Positions 7,521-15,741 are shown, counted from the stretch's first letter. The stretch: DNA of 29,906 bases from an uncultured Clostridia bacterium (GCA_937884975.1 CAKZZS010000038.1:1-29906); one strand, 5' to 3'. The notes: generated by a model from the letters alone, not told the origin. Translations and numbers: made by a program.

Positions 7521-8934
7521 TTGTTCCTCCGAGATTAGTTGTTACGGTTGAGAGTTCAATTCTCTTTTCTCCGTCTTTTATTATAACAGACATTTCTTCT
7601 TGTTTCGACATATCAATTTCCTGAGAGTCAAAATAAGCAAGAAACTGTCTTTCCTGTTCGTCAAAAATCGTGTAGCACTCACGAGTTTTATATGTCCCGT
7701 CCTTGCATTTAAGAGTTACATACACCGCTTCGGCTTCGGAATATTTCCTGTCAAGCGTTCCGCTTACAGCGATATAATCGGGCGAATATTCACACAAAGC
7801 GATATTCGCTTTCACCTGTTCGCTTGACTGCTCATCGGTTTTAAATACGGTTATCTGAGGTGATAAAAATACAGGCGGCCGCTGAATAAGCCAGTTGATA
7901 TTACGCTCTGCAATTTCCATAATAAAGGTATCCGGAGCGTACTTTTCAAGGTCTTTGTCAAGAATCATCGGAAAGGACTTTGTAAAGGTTGAAGCGCCGT
8001 ATGCGCCTGCAAAGAAAGGAAGCAAAGCGTTTCCGAAGGAGTCGCGGTACATATAAAGCGTACCCGTTGCGCTGTCAGACCGCGTCTGTATCAGCGGTTC
8101 TTCAACAGCCAAAGTATCGGTAACATAAGTATATTTTTCCTCTGCGCCGTAGTAGAAATTGAACTCGGTTTCGGCTGAAGACGGGAAAATCATTTTTGAC
8201 AAATCGCCCGTAAAATCCTTTTTCCTGACAACCTGCGCAGACTGAAAATCGTCATGGGACTTTTTAAGATAATCCGTTAAACAATTAAAAGCCGATAACG
8301 CGCCTTTATTATTCCAATGAGAATCCTTTGAAAAATAAAGCGTTTCGCTTTGAGAAGCAAACAGGTTAAAGAGATTACAGTAATTGACTTCGCTTTTTTC
8401 AAGCGCATTACTTACGGTGTCACGGTTATGAACACTTCCTTTTTCACGGTAATAATAGGGCATATTATCGGGATACAGAGTGTTCTTGTTAGGCGCCACG
8501 GTAAAAAGGAAGCGTATACCTTTTGACTGTGAAAACTCCTGAATTATTCTCAGGTTATTTACAACGCCCATTACCTCGCCTTCGGTCATGGGATTTTCAC
8601 CCGTAAAATCGTCGGCAGTCGAGCTGTAAAAAAGCCAGCCGTTTTTACCGCTTATTACCGAGGGTATATTTGAAGACATAAAAAGCTTTGACTGGATTTT
8701 TGCATCAGCCGTGATAATCTGGGGTCTAAAAGCAAAATGCTTGCCGAAATAATCACCGAGCTGACCCATATAGTCAGTATTGACTTTTCCGTCCTCATTG
8801 AGAACGGACGGAAAAGCGGTTTCTCTTTCATTACCGATAGTTTGGGTTGTAGGATTAAATATCATTCCCACTGACGGAATGAGTGAAACAATAAAGCATG
8901 CTGCTATGAAAAGCAGCAGAAGAGTTTTTTTCAT
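7504..8934 (-). CDS. AlgX/AlgJ-like SGNH acetyltransferase partner of MBOAT
   Basis: A 476-residue exported protein with an N-terminal hydrophobic segment (about 4-26) that acts as a signal anchor. The catalytic core has D204-x-H206 in KDSHWNNKG and the nucleophile S299 in YRDSFGN. This is the arrangement seen in the AlgX/AlgJ and DHHW families. Residues 95-103 (SGKNGWLFY) are also typical of the family. In such systems an MBOAT protein passes acetyl groups across the membrane and the SGNH protein places them on a polysaccharide. The MBOAT gene ends only 15 bp upstream, which supports this role. The C-terminal 100 residues form an extra beta-rich domain. The target polymer is unknown. Confidence 0.9.
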   Translation of the reverse strand: MKKTLLLLFIAACFIVSLIPSVGMIFNPTTQTIGNERETAFPSVLNEDGKVNTDYMGQLGDYFGKHFAFRPQIITADAKIQSKLFMSSNIPSVISGKNGWLFYSSTADDFTGENPMTEGEVMGVVNNLRIIQEFSQSKGIRFLFTVAPNKNTLYPDNMPYYYREKGSVHNRDTVSNALEKSEVNYCNLFNLFASQSETLYFSKDSHWNNKGALSAFNCLTDYLKKSHDDFQSAQVVRKKDFTGDLSKMIFPSSAETEFNFYYGAEEKYTYVTDTLAVEEPLIQTRSDSATGTLYMYRDSFGNALLPFFAGAYGASTFTKSFPMILDKDLEKYAPDTFIMEIAERNINWLIQRPPVFLSPQITVFKTDEQSSEQVKANIALCEYSPDYIAVSGTLDRKYSEAEAVYVTLKCKDGTYKTRECYTIFDEQERQFLAYFDSQEIDMSKQEEMSVIIKDGEKRIELSTVTTNLGGTNENFN

Positions 8935-8949
8935 ATTCTGCCGCCTTTC

Positions 8950-10377
8950 TTAAAATCTGAAATAAATAAATGGGTTGTAATTGCCGGGCGAAAGCCTGAG
9001 AATACACCAGCAAAGACCGACAAAAGAGAGCGCGTATAATACCGCTGAAACCGTTTTGTACGGCTTTGAAATCTGCATTTCCGAGTAAAAAGCCTTTCGC
9101 AGCCTGTCAGACAGGCTCTTAATCGGAGCGCAGCCGATTACCGCAACAAGCAGTATAACAATAAACCACGGCGTCAGCTGCTCAATAAACAGGTTTGACG
9201 CGCTTTCGCCGTAACCCGTAAAGGAGAACATTTTAATAATATATTTAAAGCCGAATAAAACATTGTCCGCTCTGAAAAGAACAAAGCCCAACGTGACAAC
9301 GAGCATGGTATAAATATGACCTATCGCACGGGGAAGCTTTTTCATCGGCGGCAGATATTCCTCAATAAGAAGGAACAGTCCGTGCCAGAGTCCCCAGAGC
9401 ACAAAGGTCCAATTAGCTCCGTGCCAGAGTCCGGTGCAGAAGAAAACAATTATACGGTTAATCGCCGCCCTCATTTTACCCTTTCGGTTTCCGCCGAGGG
9501 GGATATATAAATACTCCTTGAACCAGGTGGAAAGGGAGATATGCCATCTGCGCCAGAAGTCCTTAACGCTGGAAGCACCGTAAGGATAATTGAAATTTTC
9601 CTTGAACTCAAAGCCGAACATAAGCCCAAGTCCGATAGCCATATCTGAATAGCCGCTGAAATCGTAATAAATCTGGAAAATATAAGAGATTATTCCGATC
9701 CATGCGCCGAGCTGGGACAGAAACGAAACATCACTGTTAAAAACCGCGTCCGCAGCTGCGCCCATGGTATTTGCAATTAAAACCTTTTTTGCAAGTCCGC
9801 ATATAAAACGGCGCAGACCGCGCGCAACCTTTTCAACGCTCTGCTCTCTTTCGTTTATCTGGTCGTTTATGTCGCGGTATTTAACTATCGGTCCTGCAAT
9901 AAGCTGCGGGAAGAAGCAGATATAAAGCAGTACCTTGAAATAATTTTTCTGTACCTCAACAGTACCTCTGTATACGTCGATGACGTAGGAAAGCGCCTGA
10001 AATGTGAAAAACGAGATACCTATCGGGAGCGCAATTTCGGGAACCGAAATCGACAACCCGGTTAAACCGTTAAATGAACTGACAAGAAAGCCCGTATACT
10101 TGAATACGCCGAGAACGCCGAGGTTTACAATAACGGCGACGGCAATTGCCGCCTTTTTTTGCTTCCCCCGACTTTTTGAAGTCCACAGCGCGCAAAGGTA
10201 ATTTACAAGCGAGCTGGCTATCATCAAAAATACATACAGCGTTTCTCCGTATGCGTAGAACAGAAGACTTGCCAGTATAAGCAACGCGTTTTTTACCTTT
10301 ACGGTCGGAATAACCGTATACAGTATAAAAACCACGGGTAAAAACACGCATAAAAACTCGAGTGAACTGAATACCAT
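8950..10377 (-). CDS. MBOAT family O-acyltransferase (AlgI/DltB-like)
   Basis: A 475-residue polytopic membrane protein of the membrane-bound O-acyltransferase family. Visible hallmarks are FPQLIAGPIV (156-165), YYDFSGYSDMAIG (237-249), FWRRWHISLSTWFKEYLYIPLGG (274-296) and the catalytic H319 in GLWHGANWTF. H279 and H332 are also conserved positions. The usual length is 450-500 aa, so it is complete. It would take an acetyl group from a cytoplasmic donor and deliver it to the outside. The SGNH protein encoded next (8934-7504) is the expected acceptor-side enzyme. It starts 15 bp after the FN3/transglutaminase gene, within the same operon. No D-alanine ligase genes (DltA/DltC) are present, which argues for polysaccharide acetylation rather than teichoic acid D-alanylation. 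Confidence 0.95.
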   Translation of the reverse strand: MVFSSLEFLCVFLPVVFILYTVIPTVKVKNALLILASLLFYAYGETLYVFLMIASSLVNYLCALWTSKSRGKQKKAAIAVAVIVNLGVLGVFKYTGFLVSSFNGLTGLSISVPEIALPIGISFFTFQALSYVIDVYRGTVEVQKNYFKVLLYICFFPQLIAGPIVKYRDINDQINEREQSVEKVARGLRRFICGLAKKVLIANTMGAAADAVFNSDVSFLSQLGAWIGIISYIFQIYYDFSGYSDMAIGLGLMFGFEFKENFNYPYGASSVKDFWRRWHISLSTWFKEYLYIPLGGNRKGKMRAAINRIIVFFCTGLWHGANWTFVLWGLWHGLFLLIEEYLPPMKKLPRAIGHIYTMLVVTLGFVLFRADNVLFGFKYIIKMFSFTGYGESASNLFIEQLTPWFIVILLVAVIGCAPIKSLSDRLRKAFYSEMQISKPYKTVSAVLYALSFVGLCWCILRLSPGNYNPFIYFRF

Positions 10378-10392
10378 ACTTAAAATTCTCCG

Positions 10393-12354
10393 TTATACTT
10401 TGACGTGCATCCAGTCATACCCGGGAGCTATTGCGGCTTTATATGCAGGATCCTTACAGGTATCGTAATCAAGTCCGAAATAGCTCTTATCCTTTTTATG
10501 CCTTCCCCATTCGGGGTCATAAACTTTTCCGTCAATTTCCGCCCAGCCGTGTCCGCCGCTGTTGCACGCGTACACCTCTTCATATCCTATGGCTTTTGCC
10601 ATATATGCAAAGGCGGCTCCGTAGCTGCAGCAGTTACCGGTTCTGTCAACAAACATATCGTTTGCATAAAGCTCAACCCAACCGTCGCCGTGATAATGCG
10701 GAATACGGGGATTTTTCTCGGTATATGCGCCTTGAACATACTTAAAGGCAACCTTGAGCTTTTCGGACTTTGTCATACTGTCATCATCAATACATTTTTC
10801 AAGCTCCTTAAAGGCGCGGAAAAGCGTTCTGTCCTTTTCCGTTTCTACCTTTGTCGCCTTACCGTTGAGGACAAGCCAGTCCTCTTTGTTATAAGTGACG
10901 GCGTTGCGGTATGTAAAGTCAACCTTACTGTTTTTGCAGTACCAGTAGCCCTTGTCATTCTTCGCAATACCGTTGAATTTATAGGTAATTACGCCGTCCT
11001 TGCCGGCATAGTAATATCCGTCGGTCTTATTGCCTACAACAGCGTCCTTAACAATTTTACCGCTGCTGTTGTAATAATAGGTTTTTCCGTCTACGGTTAC
11101 AAAGCCGTTACAGAGCTTTCCTTCTTTGAAAACATAGCTCTTGCTGCCGACGGTGTGCTTGCCGGTGGCAGGCTTCCCGTTATAATAATACACTCCCGTC
11201 TCCTCAAAGGAGCTTACCGCCTTTTTATTCTTATTGACGCAACGAAGAGTATATGTTACTAATTTGGTCTTATCAACCTTTTTGTCGGTAAATGAAGTCG
11301 AGGTGCTATAGCCGACAATTGACCATTTTCCGCCGAAGGTCTTACGGTAAATTCTATACATAGGAACATCGGCAACAGCCTTCCATTTAACCGTATATCC
11401 GTCCGACGAAGCCGTTACGGAAGAGACTACGGGAGCCGTGTAGTAAGCGGCGGTAAATCCCTTCGGGTTATAGCCCGTAAGGAAATTGCCGTTTTTATCA
11501 AACGCACGGACGGTATAGGTGTAGTAAACGCCGTTCTTAACACCTGAATAATAGAGCTTATCCTCCGTGGTAGTTCCTATCTTTACCCACTCGTTGCCCT
11601 TGCGTAAATAAACCCTGTATTTAGCGGCGCCCGATACCTTACCGAAGTAAATCATTACGCCGTTTTTACCGTTTTGAGTTTTTGTGATTTCGGGAGCAGT
11701 GAGGTAAGTTGCGGTCATTCCCTTTGAATAAAAGGAGCTTAAGTTTTTGGTTTTATCAGCGCTGACTACGCGCACGGTATATGTATAGCTTTTTGACGGT
11801 TTTACGTTTTTATCTGTGAAGGAAAGAGAAGAGGTAAAATCCTTTACAACCTCCCACGAACCGTCTTTCGCAAGGCGGTAAACTCTGTATCCCGGAGCGC
11901 CCGAAACCTTTTCCCAGGTGAATTTAACGCCGCCGTAAACGCTTGTCACGGAAACAGGCGCAGGAGCGGAATAATAGCGGTTAGAGGTTCCCTGCTTGTT
12001 GTAAGAGCTGATATAGCTGTTATTTGCGTCAAGGACACGCACGGTATATGTGTAGATTTTATTTGATTTTGCCGAGGTGTGGATGTAGTTGGTTTTAGCA
12101 GTGTCCGCAAGCTTTTTCCAAGCGTCGCCGTCCTTAATAAAAACACGGTACTTTACGGCGCCCTTAACCTTATTCCAACTGATATCCGCGCCGGTTTTGC
12201 GGTTGACAATTTCACTTATTTCGGGAGAGGCAGCTTTCCATGTTGAGCTGCCGGTAGCAAGTTCTTTTGCATTAACCGAAAAAGTTGCGCACATAATAAG
12301 CGATAAAAGAATCGTTATCATCAACGCAACTGCCGTTATTCTTCTTATTTTCAT
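10393..12354 (-). CDS. secreted FN3-repeat / cell-wall-binding / transglutaminase-like protein
   Basis: A 653-residue exported protein. Residues 1-29 form a signal peptide. Four FN3-like modules follow (about 41-130, 131-220, 221-307, 308-391). Each carries the W/F-x-KV-GA-YRVY core, the YTYTVR strand and an S-x-YN-KG-T ending; this repeat style is frequent in Ruminococcus surface proteins. Residues 398-500 hold choline-binding-like cell-wall repeats (TVDGKTYYYNSSGKIV, KNDKGYWYCKNSKV). The C-terminal domain (about 505-653) is transglutaminase/protease-like: C575 in GNCCSYGAAF, H602 in GGHGWAEI and D613 in VYDPEW form the Cys-His-Asp triad. It is the first gene of the envelope operon. It probably binds the wall and cleaves or cross-links peptides there. 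Whether it is a protease or a true transglutaminase is open. Confidence 0.92.
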   Translation of the reverse strand: MKIRRITAVALMITILLSLIMCATFSVNAKELATGSSTWKAASPEISEIVNRKTGADISWNKVKGAVKYRVFIKDGDAWKKLADTAKTNYIHTSAKSNKIYTYTVRVLDANNSYISSYNKQGTSNRYYSAPAPVSVTSVYGGVKFTWEKVSGAPGYRVYRLAKDGSWEVVKDFTSSLSFTDKNVKPSKSYTYTVRVVSADKTKNLSSFYSKGMTATYLTAPEITKTQNGKNGVMIYFGKVSGAAKYRVYLRKGNEWVKIGTTTEDKLYYSGVKNGVYYTYTVRAFDKNGNFLTGYNPKGFTAAYYTAPVVSSVTASSDGYTVKWKAVADVPMYRIYRKTFGGKWSIVGYSTSTSFTDKKVDKTKLVTYTLRCVNKNKKAVSSFEETGVYYYNGKPATGKHTVGSKSYVFKEGKLCNGFVTVDGKTYYYNSSGKIVKDAVVGNKTDGYYYAGKDGVITYKFNGIAKNDKGYWYCKNSKVDFTYRNAVTYNKEDWLVLNGKATKVETEKDRTLFRAFKELEKCIDDDSMTKSEKLKVAFKYVQGAYTEKNPRIPHYHGDGWVELYANDMFVDRTGNCCSYGAAFAYMAKAIGYEEVYACNSGGHGWAEIDGKVYDPEWGRHKKDKSYFGLDYDTCKDPAYKAAIAPGYDWMHVKV

Positions 12355-12420
12355 TAGTTCTTTCTCCCCTCATAAAAAACGTAAAACCGATTTTTTATAT
12401 AAAAAAATAATATTAAAATA

Positions 12421-12449
12421 AATATATCACGCTAAAGAAAAAAATGCAA
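12421..12449 (-). promoter_or_regulatory. promoter of the FN3/MBOAT envelope operon
   Basis: The minus strand shows TTGCAT (12449-12444), a 17 bp spacer and TATATT (12426-12421), with TGA just before the -10 as an extension. The leader to ATG 12354 would be about 60 nt. Confidence 0.6.
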
Positions 12450-12570
12450 TAATGATTTGTCATATTTTAGTTTATTATATACTTAAATGTTGAATTTAAT
12501 CAAAAATTCGAGGCACATTTAATACCCGTTCGTCAAAATCTTAAAGTTCTCTGTCGCGCGGTTTTGAGCA

Positions 12571-12600
12571 TTGACAAATTAAATTCCGATATGTTATGAT
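12571..12600 (+). promoter_or_regulatory. strong promoter of the manganese-riboswitch operon
   Basis: TTGACA (12571-12576) is a consensus -35. After 18 bp comes TATGAT (12595-12600), preceded by TGT as an extended -10. Transcription would start near 12607, exactly at the base of the riboswitch. Confidence 0.75.
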
Positions 12601-12607
12601 TAAAAAA

Positions 12608-12706
12608 GTAAAAGGGAGTAGCTAACGCTTTCTGCGTGCGGTTGGTCGTCATCTCAACCGAAAGGTTCGGTCAACCGGTACTTTTGGTATTTAGCAAGAC
12701 TTTTGC
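12608..12706 (+). promoter_or_regulatory. yybP-ykoY manganese (Mn2+) riboswitch
   Basis: The conserved elements of the yybP-ykoY class occur in order and spacing: AAAGGGAGTAGC (12611-12622), GTCGTCA (12645-12651), CCGGT (12675-12679) and TTTAGCAAGAC (12690-12700). P1 pairs 12608-12614 (GTAAAAG) with 12700-12706 (CTTTTGC). A hairpin ACGC/GCGT spans 12625-12637. The P3 helix pairs 12639-12645 with 12671-12677 and encloses an AACC-GAAA-GGTT tetraloop hairpin (12656-12667). A small hairpin at 12678-12690 precedes the TTAGCAAGAC strand. This matches the Lactococcus lactis aptamer closely. The 3' strand of P1 also forms the 5' arm of the following terminator, so Mn2+ binding should favour read-through (an ON switch). 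Confidence 0.92.
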
Positions 12707-12738
12707 GGTGTTTCTGCGCTGCGAAAGTCTTTTTCTTT
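12696..12738 (+). terminator. riboswitch-controlled intrinsic terminator
   Basis: AAGACTTTTGC (12696-12706) pairs with GCGAAAGTCTT (12721-12731) over 11 bp with one G-T wobble, and the loop can pair further. It is followed by TTTTTCTTT. The left arm overlaps the P1 3' strand of the Mn2+ aptamer, making the two folds mutually exclusive. The ribosome-binding site AAGGAGG follows at 12739-12745. Confidence 0.88.
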
Positions 12739-12750
12739 AAGGAGGATAAG

Positions 12751-13545
12751 ATGAGAAGCTTTTCAGATTACATTGACTCAATGCTTTTGTCCTGCCCCGA
12801 TAACGAAACCTCGTTTAATTTTAAAATGCAGGTTAAAAGGCGTATGGATGCAAGAGCAGAGGAGTTAAAAAAGCGAGGTCTTAATGACGAGGACATTCTT
12901 TATGACCTTGTCGTAAGCGAAAACAAAGACCTGAAAAACGAATACGACAAATACATAGCAAGAATAAAAGAGATAAAAAAGAGAAAACGTATTCCTCTTA
13001 TTTCACTTTTATACATTCTCGGAGTTGTTGCCGTTTTTCTTGCGCTGGGCTTTGTTTTCAGGTTCTGGCATCCGGGCTGGCTTATTATAGAAGGCGGCGT
13101 AACTGTTCTCTTTATAGGCTTACTGCTGTTTATTGTTACAAGACTCAACCAGAATAAATGGTATATCGTTTCAAGAATTCTTGTTGCTTTTTCGGTTATG
13201 CTCGCGGCTCAATTTCTGTTTTTGCTGCTGAGAATTCCGTTCCATTTCGAAAAAAGCTATCTCGTGTTTATCGGCGCGCCTGCGGTTTTACTCATCTGCG
13301 ATGCAATTCTCGGCACTGTTACCCGACAGAAGCTGATGGTCATAAACTACCTTTTATATATTCCCGGAATTTTTGCCCTTTTATATGCCATTCTCGGCAT
13401 TCTGCATATTATCCCCTGGCATCCCGGCTGGCTTTTGATGATAGCCGCCGTGCTTATTGATTTTGCTATTCTTTTAGGCGTTATCAAATATAATCAGAAA
13501 TACACTTATCATCCGGAGGAGGAAGACGAATGGGACAGAAACTGA
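12751..13545 (+). CDS. six-TM membrane protein under Mn2+ riboswitch control, family not recognised
   Basis: A 264-residue protein. Residues 1-80 are a soluble, charged, helical head resembling the permease-prefix/HAAS-like heads of Firmicutes membrane proteins (RMDARAEELKKRGLNDEDI). Six TM segments follow (about 82-104, 109-130, 137-161, 168-190, 194-221, 225-246). They read as three two-helix repeats: the turns are FWHPGW (105-110), HFEKSY (165-170) and PWHPGW (222-227). Acidic residues sit inside the second helix of each repeat: E114, D184 and D237. Start ATG 12751 has AAGGAGG five bases upstream. An in-frame TTG at 12703 lies in the terminator stem and is not used. Genes under this riboswitch are usually Mn exporters or Mn-linked proteins (MntP, TerC, UPF0016, P-type ATPases); this is none of them. 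A metal-related membrane role is inference. Confidence 0.8.
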   Translation: MRSFSDYIDSMLLSCPDNETSFNFKMQVKRRMDARAEELKKRGLNDEDILYDLVVSENKDLKNEYDKYIARIKEIKKRKRIPLISLLYILGVVAVFLALGFVFRFWHPGWLIIEGGVTVLFIGLLLFIVTRLNQNKWYIVSRILVAFSVMLAAQFLFLLLRIPFHFEKSYLVFIGAPAVLLICDAILGTVTRQKLMVINYLLYIPGIFALLYAILGILHIIPWHPGWLLMIAAVLIDFAILLGVIKYNQKYTYHPEEEDEWDRN

Positions 13546-14804
13546 GAGCTGAACTCTGGGATAAAATGCACTATCTTTTCCGTGATTTCAACGACCGTAT
13601 GGTTCACGTTGAGTTGAGATACGATTTCCAAATCGATATTGACGCGCTCAAAAAGGTTATAATCTGTTTTCTTGAAAAAGCGCCGGTTCTTCACTCTTCA
13701 TTCAAGGATAATCATATCAGCGCCTTCTGGACGGTAAATGACTATAACATTGACGACGTTCTGACCGTTTCAACGCAAGATAATCTTGAAGAGGCTATTG
13801 AAGAGTTTTTAACCCAGTATATTGAGCCTGACGCTCCCCTTCAGATAAAGTTTGCCGTTTTCAACCACGAAAAGGGCAGCGTGCTTTGCGTTGTGGAAAA
13901 TCATATGTGTATGGACGGCGGAGACCTTAAATATTTTATGAACACCCTCTGCGAGGACTACAGTAATCTTGTAAAAGACAAAAAAAGTCCCCTCAGCCTG
14001 AAATCGGGTTCAAGAGCGTATGACGAGGTCTACAATGATTTTACGCGCACCGAAAAGAAGATGGCAAAAAATCTTTATAAAAATGTCTGCGCTAAAGACG
14101 ACCACCGCTTCCCGTTTACACCTAACAATATTCGCGACAGGTCTTTTATTGCAAAGCGAAAAATTGACGCAGAAAGATTTGATAAATTAAGAGCTTCGGG
14201 CAAAAAGCACGGCGCAACGCTCAACGATATGCTCGTTACCGCGTATTTTTACAGCTTGTACGAGCTTGCGGATTTTGACAGGCAGGACAGCGTTACAATT
14301 TCCTGCGCAATTGACTTAAGACGTCATTTAAAGGATACAAGCGAGTTCGGTATTACCAACCAGACCGCTTTTATGCAGTGCAATATTCCGCAGCTCGGAA
14401 ACGATATTTTTGAAACGCTCAAATATACGGTGCGAAGCGTCAACAAGTTCAAAAACGACAAGTTTATGGGGCTTTACGGTTTGCCGCTGTTAAAGCTCGG
14501 ATACAGCATTATGCCCCAGTCCATGTCCGAGCAGGTTATAAAAATCGGTTACTCAAATCCCCTGCTTGCGATGAGCAATATCGGCATACTTTACCCAGAC
14601 AAGCTTGCTCTTGACGGGCACGAGCCTTATGACGGATTTATGACGGGCGCGGTTAAATATAAGCCTTATGCTCTTTTGTCCGTTACGTCAATGAACAGGG
14701 AAATAACGCTTTCAATGTGCGTAAGGGGCAACGACGAGGACAAAAAAATTGTTGAAAAATTCTTTGACTTAATTGAAAAGAATATTGCTTCTTTGTCAGA
14801 ATAA
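13530..14804 (+). CDS. condensation-fold / alcohol acetyltransferase-like protein
   Basis: A 424-residue soluble protein of the CoA-dependent acyltransferase superfamily (condensation, AATase and wax-ester-synthase-like). The HHxxxDG motif appears as NHMCMDGG (124-131): the catalytic second His (H125) and D129 are kept, while the first His is Asn. A DLR motif follows at 262-264 (AIDLRRHL), and NQTAFMQ near 277 fits the second half-domain. It overlaps the six-TM gene by 16 bp, with GGAGGAGG about six bases before the ATG, so translation is coupled and both genes are under the Mn2+ riboswitch. No carrier protein, adenylation or thioesterase genes are nearby, so a role in a peptide synthetase is unlikely. 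Acylation of a lipid, glycolipid or alcohol is more plausible. The substrate is unknown. Confidence 0.8.
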   Translation: MGQKLRAELWDKMHYLFRDFNDRMVHVELRYDFQIDIDALKKVIICFLEKAPVLHSSFKDNHISAFWTVNDYNIDDVLTVSTQDNLEEAIEEFLTQYIEPDAPLQIKFAVFNHEKGSVLCVVENHMCMDGGDLKYFMNTLCEDYSNLVKDKKSPLSLKSGSRAYDEVYNDFTRTEKKMAKNLYKNVCAKDDHRFPFTPNNIRDRSFIAKRKIDAERFDKLRASGKKHGATLNDMLVTAYFYSLYELADFDRQDSVTISCAIDLRRHLKDTSEFGITNQTAFMQCNIPQLGNDIFETLKYTVRSVNKFKNDKFMGLYGLPLLKLGYSIMPQSMSEQVIKIGYSNPLLAMSNIGILYPDKLALDGHEPYDGFMTGAVKYKPYALLSVTSMNREITLSMCVRGNDEDKKIVEKFFDLIEKNIASLSE

Positions 14805-14817
14805 TAATGTTTAATTC

Positions 14818-14851
14818 AAAGAAAAAGGACTCATCTGAGTCCTTTTTCTTT
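14818..14851. terminator. bidirectional terminator between convergent genes
   Basis: AAAGAAAAAGGACTC (14818-14832) and GAGTCCTTTTTCTTT (14837-14851) form a perfect 15 bp stem with loop ATCT. A and T runs on both sides let it serve the acyltransferase gene (plus) and the LysR gene (minus, stop at 14852). Confidence 0.93.
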
Positions 14852-15715
14852 TTATTCATTCTGCAGCGAGCGCGAACGTATTGAATTAAAAAACAAAGCG
14901 TATTTTCTCTTGTAGGAATTAAGACAGGTAATATAGAAGGTCATATATGCCTCGGGCTCTTCAATGGGAATTGCAACCCTGTTTTCGCCGTTGGGCGTTG
15001 TCTTCATAAAGGCGTCCGTTGTAAAGCAAGGAAAATCGCTTCCCCTTGCAAGCTCCTGAAGGGAGTCCATTGTATTCTGAATAAGGAAATTCGCGCCCTT
15101 CATCTTATCGTGGCAAAGCTCCTTCCAGCAACCGACATGCTCAAAAAGAAGAAAGCTCTCGCCCTCAAAATCGTCAAAGGTAACGAATTGTCTGTTTGCA
15201 AGTCTGTGAGTTTTCGGTACCGAAATAAACAGATGCTCGCTTATAAACCGCTGACAAAAAAGCTCCTTATTTTCCGTCGGCTTATTTAATATGCCGATTT
15301 GATATGTCGAATCGAGTAATCTCTCCTCTATAATGTCAAGCTCGGCAATTTCGCTCGTTATAAGCATATCGCCGAAATGGTCCTGCAGAAGCGGCATAAG
15401 TTCACTCATAGGGAACGGAGCGCACGAACCGATATTGATGCTCCTCAAGCTTCTGTCATACGCCTTAATCCGCCGTACCATTCCGTTATTTAAGCTTAAC
15501 AATTCGCTCGCGAGCTGCGCGGCAACTTCACCGGTTTCGTTAAGAGATATTTTTGCCTTATCTCTGTCAAAAAGTGATACGCCGAGTTCTTCCTCAATCT
15601 TTTTCATTGAGCGGCTCAAAGCAGGCTGTGATATATGCAGCGACTCCGCCGCCTTTGAAAGCGTGCCGTGCTCGGCAAAAGCCGTCAACTGTTCAAGAAG
15701 ATAAATTTCAATCAT
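14852..15715 (-). CDS. LysR-family transcriptional regulator
   Basis: A 287-residue regulator of normal family length. The N-terminal winged helix-turn-helix covers about 1-60 (FAEHGTLSKAAESLHISQPALSRSMKKIEEELGVSLFDR, split here only by the turn after LSKAA). The periplasmic-binding-like effector domain runs from about 88 to the end. The gene is divergent from the flavodoxin-led redox operon with a 116 bp shared control region, the classic LysR layout, so it very probably activates that operon. The inducer is unknown; the target genes suggest an electrophile, quinone or redox signal. The start ATG has AGGTG about seven bases upstream, a weak ribosome-binding site, which suits a low-level regulator. 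Confidence 0.93.
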   Translation of the reverse strand: MIEIYLLEQLTAFAEHGTLSKAAESLHISQPALSRSMKKIEEELGVSLFDRDKAKISLNETGEVAAQLASELLSLNNGMVRRIKAYDRSLRSINIGSCAPFPMSELMPLLQDHFGDMLITSEIAELDIIEERLLDSTYQIGILNKPTENKELFCQRFISEHLFISVPKTHRLANRQFVTFDDFEGESFLLFEHVGCWKELCHDKMKGANFLIQNTMDSLQELARGSDFPCFTTDAFMKTTPNGENRVAIPIEEPEAYMTFYITCLNSYKRKYALFFNSIRSRSLQNE

Positions 15716-15735
15716 AGTGTCACCTATAAATAAAA

Positions 15736-15741
15736 ATTATA
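15736..15741 (-). promoter_or_regulatory. candidate -10 of the lysR gene
   Basis: The minus strand has a perfect TATAAT here, about 20 bp before the lysR start codon. No good -35 is seen at 16-18 bp. The LysR box at 15752-15770 lies over its expected -35 region, which would allow autoregulation. Confidence 0.4.

Larger units (their letters stand above)
12355..12750. other. divergent intergenic region: two promoters, riboswitch, terminator
   Basis: This 396 bp gap separates the leftward envelope operon from the rightward riboswitch operon. The left 100 bp carry the minus-strand promoter (12421-12449) and leader. About 12450-12570 is AT-rich and I see no gene, repeat or clear site in it. The rest is the plus-strand promoter, Mn2+ riboswitch and terminator listed separately. 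Confidence 0.8.

Noticed and set aside
8950..10377. MBOAT as DltB of a teichoic-acid D-alanylation operon
   Set aside because: DltA and DltC are absent, and the partner is an AlgX-like SGNH protein, not DltD by its motifs.
10405..11262. 285-codon open frame on the plus strand
   Set aside because: It is antisense to the FN3/transglutaminase gene, has no ribosome-binding site and shows no domain.
12703..12750. Upstream TTG start that would lengthen the six-TM protein by 16 residues
   Set aside because: It lies in the riboswitch terminator stem, has no ribosome site, and ATG 12751 has AAGGAGG at correct spacing.
13530..14804. Condensation-fold gene as part of a peptide synthetase cluster
   Set aside because: No adenylation, carrier-protein or thioesterase domain is found in the window.
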